Source of the DNA: JBMNOI01 sp050942995
Lineage (GTDB): Bacteria; Chloroflexota; Anaerolineae; UBA1429
Assembly: GCA_050942995.1 (NCBI GenBank)
Contig: JBMNOI010000040.1
Location: forward strand, 1 to 28,946
Length of the DNA stretch: 28,946 nucleotides
Direction of reading: 5' to 3'
Position numbers and translations under genes: made by a program
Shown here: positions 22,873 through 28,946 of the stretch, piece by piece
Layout: the number at the start of each line of letters is the position of its first letter
How positions within the stretch are numbered: the stretch's first letter is position 1
Notes under the pieces: model-generated
Told to the model about the DNA's origin: nothing
Seen by the model: only the letters and a program-made list of their open reading frames with translations
The model's database searches: none

Positions 22873-23850
22873 CTAAAACAGCGTCCGTTGCCCCGGCGGC
22901 TCGTTCGGGCCGCCCCGATACAGGCGCGTATCGTGCATGGGGCTGAACTCGGTAAAGATCGTGCTGTCCTCATCGCCCTGCGACAGCCGCTCGACCGCCC
23001 CCCGTGTATCGCCGTCCAGATTGTCGGCATAGTGCAATACCATGGCCTCGATCGTCATGGGCACCGTCGGCGAGCCATGCTCCAGCCGCCCGTGATGCGC
23101 CAGCACCGCATGCACCACCCGCAGGCGCAATTCGGGATCGAACCCCGGCAACGAGTCGATGGCCTTCTCCACCATCGAAGCGCCCATATACAGATGGGTC
23201 CACAACGAGCCCTCCGGCGTCAGATCGAAACTCACCGGATCATAGGCCCGAATCTTGCCCAGATCGTGCAGCAGCGCCACGGTAACGGCCAGATCCCGAT
23301 CCAGCTCCTCATACAGGCCGCAGGCGGTCTGCACCAGACGCACCACACTCAATGTATGCTCCAGCAACCCGCCCACACAGGCGTGATGGAAGGTTTTGGC
23401 CGCCGGCGCCTGCACATACGCCCGATAGGTCGCCTCATCGCCGAGGATGGTGTCCAAAAGCGCGCGAAGATGCGGATTCTGCACACTCTCCCACACCTGA
23501 AGCAGCTCTTCCTCCATTTCCTCCTGAGGACGTCGGGCAGTGGGTAGATAGGCCGCAAGATCGGTCAGTTCCGTTGGAGTGATCCGCTCCAGCGTAATCT
23601 GTAGCTGTCCGCGAAACTCGCTTACCCGCCCCGATACCTCCACCCCTTTGCCCACCACCAGGCTATCGGTCACATATCCGGGAGGATCGAACATCACGCC
23701 CGGTAGCGAACCGGTGCGATCGGCCAGGGTGACGCGTAGAATCGTATCACCGGCACGGGTCATCGAGACCACTTTCTCGCGAAGTAAAAAAGCCTGCTTG
23801 CGAACAGACTCGTTCAGACGAAGCTGGGCGATAGTCATACGTGCGGACAT
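22873..23850 (-). CDS. YhaM-like 3'-5' exoribonuclease (OB fold + HD domain)
   Basis: A 325-aa protein, close to the 314 aa of Bacillus YhaM. Residues about 15-95 form an OB-fold nucleic-acid-binding domain (AFLLREKVVSMTRAGDTILRV core, VEVSGRVSEFRGQLQITLE). The HD phosphohydrolase domain follows: H165 (GLLEHTLSV), H195-D196 (ALLHDLGKIRAYD), H252-H253 (LAHHGRLEHGS) and D276 (HYADNLDGD). YhaM enzymes trim RNA, and possibly DNA, 3' ends. I chose the ATG at 23850, with GGAG 7 nt upstream on the minus strand; the frame is open further, but the extra residues (MIGVWACC...) overlap the promoter region. It appears monocistronic. Confidence 0.88.
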   Translation of the reverse strand: MSARMTIAQLRLNESVRKQAFLLREKVVSMTRAGDTILRVTLADRTGSLPGVMFDPPGYVTDSLVVGKGVEVSGRVSEFRGQLQITLERITPTELTDLAAYLPTARRPQEEMEEELLQVWESVQNPHLRALLDTILGDEATYRAYVQAPAAKTFHHACVGGLLEHTLSVVRLVQTACGLYEELDRDLAVTVALLHDLGKIRAYDPVSFDLTPEGSLWTHLYMGASMVEKAIDSLPGFDPELRLRVVHAVLAHHGRLEHGSPTVPMTIEAMVLHYADNLDGDTRGAVERLSQGDEDSTIFTEFSPMHDTRLYRGGPNEPPGQRTLF

Positions 23851-23908
23851 CCTCTCTCTCCGGTTTGATATCGGCGTGCCCCGCGCCGGTACTCCACAGG
23901 GCATATTC

Positions 23909-23936
23909 ATTATAGCACAACACGCCCACACCCCAA
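23909..23936 (-). promoter_or_regulatory. Possible sigma70 promoter for the HD nuclease
   Basis: On the minus strand TTGGGG (23936-23931) and TATAAT (23914-23909) with a 16-bp spacer, about 59 nt before the chosen ATG. Confidence 0.55.
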
Positions 23937-24023
23937 TCACCTCGCCCCGACGATCGGAAGGGCCAGGTCGTGCAGAACTCTAACTTCCCTCTTCCGAAGG
24001 GGATGCCCGACCATTGCGTCTGG

Positions 24024-24052
24024 TTGACCCGCTCTGTATCCTCTTTTAGAAT
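24024..24052 (+). promoter_or_regulatory. Sigma70-type promoter for the nucleoside phosphorylase
   Basis: TTGACC (24024-24029) and TAGAAT (24047-24052) with a 17-bp spacer, 59 nt before the ATG. Confidence 0.75.
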
Positions 24053-24111
24053 GGCCTCACGATAGGTGTGGATGCTATCTCATCGCAGGGTGCAGAAAGG
24101 GACACAACCGC

Positions 24112-25425
24112 ATGATGCGAATGACCGACATCATCGCCAGGAAGCGAGACGGCCGGGCCCTCTCGCGAGAAGAGATCGAATTTTTCGTGCGCGGCTTTGT
24201 ATCGGGCGAGATACCCGACTATCAGGCCGCCGCGTGGGCGATGGCCGTGCTTTTGCGTGGCATGACGCCGCAAGAGACGATCGACCTCACCATGGCGATG
24301 GTTCATTCCGGCGAAACCCTGGACCTGAGCGGTGTCGCGCCGATCGTTGTGGACAAGCACTCTACCGGCGGCGTGGGCGATAAAACCACCCTGGCCATAG
24401 CGCCCATGGTCTCGGCCGCCGGCCTGACGGTGGTCAAGATGTCGGGACGGGGCCTGGGCTATTCGGGCGGCACGCTGGACAAGCTGGAATCGATCCCCGG
24501 GTTCAACATCTCGTTACCGCTGGATCGCATCCTGGATATTGCGCGGAAGCATGGCATCGTCGTGGCCGGACAAACGGCCGATCTGGTGCCTGCCGACGGA
24601 AAGTTGTATGCCCTGCGCGATGTCACCGCCACCGTGCCCGGCCTGCCCCTCATCGCCAGTTCGATCATGAGCAAAAAGATCGCCGGAGGCGCTCAGGCGA
24701 TGGTGCTGGACGTCAAAGTCGGACAGGGCGCCTTTATGGAGACGTTGGATCAGGCCCGCGAGCTGGCCGAGCTCATGATCCGCATCGGTCAGGGTGTGGG
24801 GCGGCGGGTAACCGCCGTGCTGTCCGATATGAACCAGCCTCTGGGAGCCGCCGTCGGCAACGCGCTGGAGGTGATGGAGGCCATCGGAACGCTCCGCGGA
24901 CGGGGTCCGACTGACTTTTTCCGGCATTGCCTGGCAGTGGGCGCCGAGATGCTGGTGTTGGGGGGGATCGCCCCCACACCACAGCAGGCCGAGATCATGC
25001 TGTTGCGCACCATCGAGGACGGCAGCGCTCTGGAGAGATTCCGTGAATGGCTCCGCGCGCAGGGAGGAGAGCCCCGCGCGGCCGATGATCCCAACCTTTT
25101 GCCCCGGGCGCCCATCGTCGAATCGGTAGCGGCGCCGCGCAGCGGCCATATCGCCGGGATCGACGCCCGCGAGGTGGGGTTGACGGCAGTCGCTCTGGGT
25201 GCGGGAAGGGAACACAAAGAAGATCCTGTCGATCATGCCGTGGGCATCGTCCTGAGCGCCAAAGTGGGCGCTCACGTGCACGAGGGGGAAACGCTGTTCA
25301 CCATCCATGCCCGCACAAAGGAGAGCGCCGCCGAGGCGCGAGAGCGCATGCTGGCAGCATACACCTGGTCCGATGATCCCGTCGAATCCCCCCCCTTGAT
25401 CTATGACGTCATCCGCAGCGAGTAG
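24112..25425 (+). CDS. deoA: Pyrimidine-nucleoside (thymidine) phosphorylase
   Basis: Cleaves thymidine, deoxyuridine or uridine with phosphate to the base and (deoxy)ribose-1-phosphate. Length 437 aa is normal. The phosphate- and K+-binding signature KHSTGGVGDK is at 82-91, followed by KMSGRGLGYSGGTLDKLESI (109-128) and the nucleoside-binding region SSIMSKKIAGGAQAMVLDVK. The C-terminal lipoyl-like domain carries APRSGHIAGID and VGAHVHEGETLFTIHA. The name deoA versus pdp cannot be decided from sequence. Three start codons lie close together (24112, 24115, 24121); MTDIIARKRDG at 24121 is the family-like N-terminus, and AAAGGG lies upstream. Confidence 0.95.
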   Translation: MMRMTDIIARKRDGRALSREEIEFFVRGFVSGEIPDYQAAAWAMAVLLRGMTPQETIDLTMAMVHSGETLDLSGVAPIVVDKHSTGGVGDKTTLAIAPMVSAAGLTVVKMSGRGLGYSGGTLDKLESIPGFNISLPLDRILDIARKHGIVVAGQTADLVPADGKLYALRDVTATVPGLPLIASSIMSKKIAGGAQAMVLDVKVGQGAFMETLDQARELAELMIRIGQGVGRRVTAVLSDMNQPLGAAVGNALEVMEAIGTLRGRGPTDFFRHCLAVGAEMLVLGGIAPTPQQAEIMLLRTIEDGSALERFREWLRAQGGEPRAADDPNLLPRAPIVESVAAPRSGHIAGIDAREVGLTAVALGAGREHKEDPVDHAVGIVLSAKVGAHVHEGETLFTIHARTKESAAEARERMLAAYTWSDDPVESPPLIYDVIRSE

Positions 25426-25447
25426 GGTCACACAGTAGCCCACAAAG

Positions 25448-25478
25448 AGCGGCCCGGAAAGACTCTCCCCGGGCCGCT
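25448..25478. terminator. Hairpin between convergent genes
   Basis: AGCGGCCCGG (25448-25457) pairs with CCGGGCCGCT (25469-25478), loop 11 nt. It lies between the phosphorylase (+) and glycosyltransferase (-) genes; no T-run. Confidence 0.65.
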
Positions 25479-25495
25479 GTGTATCGATCCCAAAC

Positions 25496-26692
25496 CTACC
25501 ATGTCGCCTTGAGGTGCTCCTCGACGATCCGGGCATAGACATCGGCCGTCTGTCGGGCGATATGGGCCCAGTTGAACTGCCGCTGCACGGCATGTAGCGC
25601 ATTCTCCACGCGTTGTGCCGTCCATTCCGGGTGCTGTAACGTGTGGACAATGCCCCACGCGCACGATTCAGGATCGCCGGGGTATATGGTGATGCCGGTC
25701 TCGGCGTGGCGTACCACCTCGCACAGCCCGCCGACTTCGCTCACCACAACGGGCGCGCCCGCCGCCATGGCCTCCAGCGCCACAATGCCAAAGGGCTCGT
25801 AGAGACTGGGGAAAACGGCGCAATCGGCCACCTTGTAAAGACGATTACGGTCATCCTCTTCGATAAACCCCGGCAAGACCACCTTGTTCGAGAGCCCCAT
25901 CTCGTGCACCAGGTTGCGCAGCCGCTCCAGTTCGGGGCCTTTGCCGGCGATGATAAAGCGCGCCTGGGGGACACTCTCCAGCACCCGGGGCGCCGAGCGG
26001 ATCAGCACCTCGATCCCCTTCTCATACACTACACGGCCGACATAGAGGATGATCTTTTCGTCAGGTTGTGCCCATCGAGCGCGAAACCCGTTCAGGTCGA
26101 CGCCGTCCAGCGATTGGAACGGCGTGGGATCGACCCCATTCGGGATGACGTCGATCTTGTCCGGCGGCGTGCTAAAGTAATTCTGCAACTCGTCGGCCAT
26201 ATAATAGGTGCAACAGATCACCCGCCACGCCTCGTAAGTCAATTGCCATTCGGCATCGTTGATCCGTTGCGCCTGCTCGCCGGCCAGATGGCCGCGCCCC
26301 CGCCCGCGCTCTGTCGCGTGAATGGTCGCCAGCAGCGGCAAACGGTGCCGATGCTTGAGAGAGATCGCTGCGAAGGAAGTGAGCCAATCATGATTGTGAA
26401 TCAGATCGAAAGGACCATCCTGCACGATGATATGATCGCAAGCGCGTTCGAGTGCACGGTTGGTCTGCATCGCCTCGGTATAGAAATCGGGAAACGGGCC
26501 CGGATGAGTGGGCACACGATGCACCCGCAGCCCCCCATAGCTCTCGACCTTACCGGCGCCGGCACGCAATGGAGTGACGATATCGATCCCCACATCGAGT
26601 CGGGTTAGCTCGGGTATCAGCTCGGCGACATGCTTGCCCAGCCCTCCCACAACATGAGGCGGATATTCCCAGCTCAGCATCAGGACGCGCAT
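25496..26692 (-). CDS. Family 4 (GT-B) glycosyltransferase, glycogen-synthase-like
   Basis: A 398-aa retaining glycosyltransferase. The N-terminal MLSWEYPPHVVGGLGKHV (5-22) is the glycogen-synthase-type loop that binds the acceptor or nucleotide. HNHDW is at 99-103, VGRVVYEKGIEVLI (218-231) supplies R220 and K225, and the E-x7-E motif is EPFGIVALE (299-307), followed by PVVVSEVGGLCEVV. The subgroup includes glycogen synthases and sucrose/trehalose-type enzymes; the sugar donor cannot be read from sequence. AGGAGGAG precedes the ATG on the minus strand and a very good promoter lies upstream. It has no neighbouring polysaccharide genes in its own orientation. Confidence 0.9.
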   Translation of the reverse strand: MRVLMLSWEYPPHVVGGLGKHVAELIPELTRLDVGIDIVTPLRAGAGKVESYGGLRVHRVPTHPGPFPDFYTEAMQTNRALERACDHIIVQDGPFDLIHNHDWLTSFAAISLKHRHRLPLLATIHATERGRGRGHLAGEQAQRINDAEWQLTYEAWRVICCTYYMADELQNYFSTPPDKIDVIPNGVDPTPFQSLDGVDLNGFRARWAQPDEKIILYVGRVVYEKGIEVLIRSAPRVLESVPQARFIIAGKGPELERLRNLVHEMGLSNKVVLPGFIEEDDRNRLYKVADCAVFPSLYEPFGIVALEAMAAGAPVVVSEVGGLCEVVRHAETGITIYPGDPESCAWGIVHTLQHPEWTAQRVENALHAVQRQFNWAHIARQTADVYARIVEEHLKATW

Positions 26693-26731
26693 GCACTCCT
26701 CCTATCCGTTCTTCCATCGCGTTTTGCGGCG

Positions 26732-26760
26732 ATTATAACCGGCTATTCCCCCGCTGGCAA
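26732..26760 (-). promoter_or_regulatory. Strong sigma70 promoter for the GT4 gene
   Basis: On the minus strand TTGCCA (26760-26755) and consensus TATAAT (26737-26732) with a 17-bp spacer, 39 nt before the ATG. Confidence 0.82.
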
Positions 26761-26790
26761 GCATCTTCAGAGAGAGAGGAGCGGTTGTAT

Positions 26791-26819
26791 TTGCCCATCG
26801 GGGCGGTCGACATTAGAAT
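26791..26819 (+). promoter_or_regulatory. Sigma70-type promoter for the small Cys protein/map operon
   Basis: TTGCCC (26791-26796) and TAGAAT (26814-26819) with a 17-bp spacer, diverging from the GT4 promoter. Confidence 0.75.
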
Positions 26820-26877
26820 GAGTGAGTGCATTCGTCGTTCATACAGAAAATCCCAAAAATACCCGTAAGGAGTCGTC

Positions 26878-27279
26878 ATGACGGATCGAGCTGCTTTAAT
26901 CCAGGCCCTTCAGGATGCCGCAGTAGGCCGTGAGGTCGCCTGCGCCGATGCGCACGAGATCGCCGCACAGTTCGGCCTCACCCCGCAGGAGCTGGGAGAG
27001 ACCGTCAATAACGCGACCGATCTGCGCTTTTTCCGTTGCCAGCTCGGACTGTTCGGCTATGGTCTCAAGTCCGAGGGCAAGAGCAAAATCGTCCTCAAGG
27101 CCGCCCATGTCCCTGAAGAGATCGCCGCCGATCTCCAGGCGCGTGCCGCTGAAGGGCAAATCAGCTGCGCCGACGTCTGGATGGTCGCCGCCCGACACAA
27201 ATACCCGCGGCTGGGCATCGGCAACATCGTCGAGGCGCTGGGCCTGCGCGTGCGCCCTTGCCAGATCGGCTGCTTCTGA
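26878..27279 (+). CDS. Small protein with duplicated CAD...CQ(L/I)GxF Cys motif, function unknown
   Basis: I do not recognise a named family. The 133-aa protein is an internal duplication: residues 20-59 (VACADAHEIAAQFG...LRFFRCQLGLF) and 95-133 (ISCADVWMVAARHK...LRVRPCQIGCF) share CAD, two Ala, Pro, (L/I)G, Val, LR and CQ(L/I)GxF in the same order. Each half has a Cys before a predicted helix and a Cys after a helix-turn-helix-like segment (C22/C54 and C97/C128, plus C132). A basic linker (YGLKSEGKSKIVLK) joins them. No signal or membrane segment is seen. Metal binding, redox or nucleic-acid binding are all possible. AAGGAG precedes the ATG; map follows after 17 nt, so they share an operon. 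Confidence 0.8.
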   Translation: MTDRAALIQALQDAAVGREVACADAHEIAAQFGLTPQELGETVNNATDLRFFRCQLGLFGYGLKSEGKSKIVLKAAHVPEEIAADLQARAAEGQISCADVWMVAARHKYPRLGIGNIVEALGLRVRPCQIGCF

Positions 27280-27296
27280 CCGCACGAGGAGATGTT

Positions 27297-28064
27297 ATGC
27301 CCGTTATTCTGAAATCGCCCCAGGAGATCGAGCGGATGCGCCGGGCAGGGCGCATCAACGCACTGGCCCTGCAAGCGGTCAGTGAGGCTGTGCGCCCCGG
27401 CGTCACGACCGCCGAGTTAGATCGCATCGCCGCCAAAGTGCTGCGCGAACATGGCGCCAAACCCGCTTTCCTGGGACAAGAGACCGACATCGCAGCCGGA
27501 CATCCCTATCCGGCGACCATCACCACCAGCATCAACTCAGAGCTGGTACATGGCATACCCGGGAAACGTCGGCTGCGTGAGGGAGATATCATTAGTGTAG
27601 ATTGCGGCACGATATATGAGGGGTTTGTGGCCGATTCGGCCATCACACTGCCGGTGGGCAAGATATCGGATGAGGCGCAGCACCTTATCGAGGTAACGCG
27701 TCGCGCCCTCGAATTGGGCATCGCCGCGTGCCGCGTGGGCAATCGGCTGGGCGACGTCTCGGCCACCATCCAGGAGTGGGTCGAGTCTCAGGGGTTGCAC
27801 GTCGTCATCGAATACACCGGCCACGGTGTGGGGCGTGAGATGTGGGAAGATCCCCAGATCCCCAACTGGGGGAAACGTGACCGGGGCATCCCGTTACGAG
27901 CCGGCATGACCTTTGCCCTCGAGCCTATGGTGACGGTCGGCCCACCCGTTCTCCATACACTGGCTGATCGCTGGACGGTAGCCACCGTAGACGGCAGTCT
28001 CTGCGCTCATTTCGAGCACACCATCGCCGTCACCGAGGGCGACCCCGAGATTCTCACCAGCTAA
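27297..28064 (+). CDS. map: Methionine aminopeptidase, type I
   Basis: Removes the initiator methionine from new proteins in the cytoplasm. The 255-aa chain has the five metal ligands D102 (SVDCG), D113 (VADSA), H176 (TGHGVG), E209 (ALEPM) and E240 (HFEHTIAV), and the active-site H85 (LVHGIP). Length fits the type I short form without an N-terminal zinc finger. I chose the ATG at 27297 (MPVILKSPQEIERMRRAG), with GAGGAG upstream; an in-frame ATG at 27258 lies inside the preceding gene. In many bacteria map sits in the ribosomal protein cluster; here it follows the duplicated Cys protein. Confidence 0.96.
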   Translation: MPVILKSPQEIERMRRAGRINALALQAVSEAVRPGVTTAELDRIAAKVLREHGAKPAFLGQETDIAAGHPYPATITTSINSELVHGIPGKRRLREGDIISVDCGTIYEGFVADSAITLPVGKISDEAQHLIEVTRRALELGIAACRVGNRLGDVSATIQEWVESQGLHVVIEYTGHGVGREMWEDPQIPNWGKRDRGIPLRAGMTFALEPMVTVGPPVLHTLADRWTVATVDGSLCAHFEHTIAVTEGDPEILTS

Positions 28065-28109
28065 GACCCGACTACCGACCATGCCCCATCGCCAACCCGG
28101 AGGTTCACC

Positions 28110-28433
28110 ATGATCGTTCGCTCCGCCGATAAACAGCCCATGGATGTTCAGCCCGGCACCGTGCGCACCGTGCTCAGTCACGGCGAGCGTCTCATGATCG
28201 CCGAGTTCGATCTCACCCGTGGCGCGCAGATCGCCCCTCATCGGCATCCTCATGAACAGATCAGCTACGTGTTGAGCGGCGCCATCCGCTATACCATCGG
28301 GGACGACACCTTCGAGCTCGCCGCCGGTGAGAGCTGCCTCGTTCCTCCCGATGCGCTCCATACCGTAGAGGTTCTGGTCGATTCAAAAGTGCTGGATGTG
28401 TTCGCCCCACCCCGCGAGGATTTTCTGGGATAA
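28110..28433 (+). CDS. Single-domain cupin protein
   Basis: A 107-aa small beta-barrel protein. Cupin motif 1 is PHRHPHEQISYVLSG (43-57) with metal ligands H44, H46 and E49; motif 2 is PPDALHTVEVL (79-89) with H84. The complete 3-His/1-Glu set predicts a bound metal ion. Such proteins may be dioxygenases, isomerases or sugar sensors; nothing here decides. A GGAGG ribosome site precedes the ATG, and the gene starts 45 nt after map, so it may be the last gene of that operon. A strong terminator follows. Confidence 0.88.
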   Translation: MIVRSADKQPMDVQPGTVRTVLSHGERLMIAEFDLTRGAQIAPHRHPHEQISYVLSGAIRYTIGDDTFELAAGESCLVPPDALHTVEVLVDSKVLDVFAPPREDFLG

Positions 28434-28458
28434 CCCATCCGGCAGAGATCTAAAAGAT

Positions 28459-28491
28459 AAACGCCCCGGAACGATTGTTCCGGGGCGTTTT
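28459..28491 (+). terminator. Rho-independent terminator
   Basis: A perfect 14-bp stem (28459-28472 with 28477-28490), loop GATT, ending in a TTTT run. It closes the map/cupin operon. Confidence 0.92.
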
Positions 28492-28574
28492 CCTATGCCG
28501 TCTTTTGATTAGTACTTGTTTCCCATGACTGTGTGACTAACCGAGATAGCGGGTTACATTGCAAGTTCAGCGCA

Positions 28575-28946
28575 GAAAGGATGCGAGTTTGTGTTGCGAT
28601 ATAGATGCTGAGATGAGTGCTGCATTGCGTTCAACGATGGTTGCCGTGATGTCGCCAGATCGTCAGTGTATTGCGGTATCAGTGTTGTATGGATGTCGCT
28701 GTGACGATTGCGTTGATGTGTCTAGAGTATCGCTGTGATGTCTGCTACGATGACTGTTATGATGCGTCCGGGATGCCTGTTGCCTTATTGCCTTGTTTGC
28801 CGTGTCGATTGAACGATGTGCCGGATGCCTGGGCGATGTGCTCTCGATGACGGTGACGTTGTGACGGGACGTCTGCTGCAATGAGTCTGTGATGATACCA
28901 CCATGCGAGGGCGATGCCTGGTGCGTTGTGCCTCGATGACGGCGAC
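28575..28946. repeat. Degenerate ~11-bp periodic array rich in GATG, open at the window end
   Basis: GATG occurs 18 times in about 370 bases on the plus strand (first at 28580, last at 28935). The steps between copies are mostly near 11, 22 or 44: for example 28737, 28749, 28761, 28772; 28815, 28824, 28835, 28846; and 28891, 28913, 28935. Units look like GATGTGCTCTC, GATGACGGTGA, GATGCCTGGTG. The plus strand is G/T-rich. No convincing gene lies in it; the stretch 28492-28574 before it also shows nothing. Confidence 0.7.

Noticed and set aside
24514..25650. Long open frame (378 codons) on the minus strand
   Set aside because: Antisense to the nucleoside phosphorylase and overlapping the glycosyltransferase; no family-like motif.
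28663..28881. Minus-strand frame of 72 codons in the GATG array
   Set aside because: The His/Thr/Ser-rich translation simply reflects the skewed repeat sequence; no ribosome site, and the repeat period does not keep frame.
28575..28946. Possible CRISPR array
   Set aside because: The units are about 11 bp and degenerate, with no conserved 24-40 bp repeats or unique spacers and no cas genes in the window.

Overview
The window is a GC-rich, densely coded bacterial chromosome segment with no transposase, phage or CRISPR genes. Several traits suggest a member of the Chloroflexota (Anaerolineae-like): a monoderm-style LysM + Gmad2 envelope protein, a YhaM-like nuclease, an N-type ATPase cluster, GC-rich codon use, and intergenic palindromes of the CCCTCTCCC/GGGAGAGGG type. 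The lineage is an inference and no marker gene here settles it.

Layout. Positions 1-3490 hold dprA (cut at its 5' end), a mannose-1-phosphate guanylyltransferase and cinA, closed by a strong terminator. On the minus strand (3500-5573) lie a LolD/MacB-type ABC ATPase and an 8-oxoguanine deaminase-like amidohydrolase. Then come separately promoted plus-strand genes: a PHP-domain protein, a membrane-anchored TPR protein, a two-LysM/Gmad2 secreted protein and an O-antigen-ligase-like polytopic protein. A 968-base gene-free stretch (11133-12100) follows, with palindromic repeats and a complete fluoride (crcB-motif) riboswitch. After it is an eight-gene N-type ATPase operon, atpD-C-R-B-E-F-A-G (12101-18559). 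The rest carries a xylose-isomerase-like TIM barrel, a Cys/Met-metabolism PLP enzyme, an alpha/beta hydrolase and an SDR, a YhaM-like HD nuclease (minus), pyrimidine-nucleoside phosphorylase, a GT4 glycosyltransferase (minus), a duplicated small Cys protein with methionine aminopeptidase, a cupin, and finally a degenerate array with about 11-bp spacing of GATG that runs off the window.

The main observation is the control region at 11574-11705: a TTGACA-17-TAGTAT promoter, the fluoride aptamer starting at the predicted transcription start, and a terminator whose 5' arm is the aptamer's 3' pseudoknot strand. The first gene downstream on the same strand is the beta subunit of the N-type ATPase, not a fluoride exporter. 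The c subunit has a carboxylate in both helices (Glu32, Glu65), as in proton-pumping N-ATPase rotors. A plausible model is that fluoride (HF entry acidifies the cytoplasm) switches on an ATP-driven ion pump. A 395-nt leader and a possible second promoter separate switch and operon, so the link needs testing.

Promoters in the window are unusually regular: nine -35/-10 pairs were found with exactly 17 bp between the hexamers, many with the -10 box TATACT.
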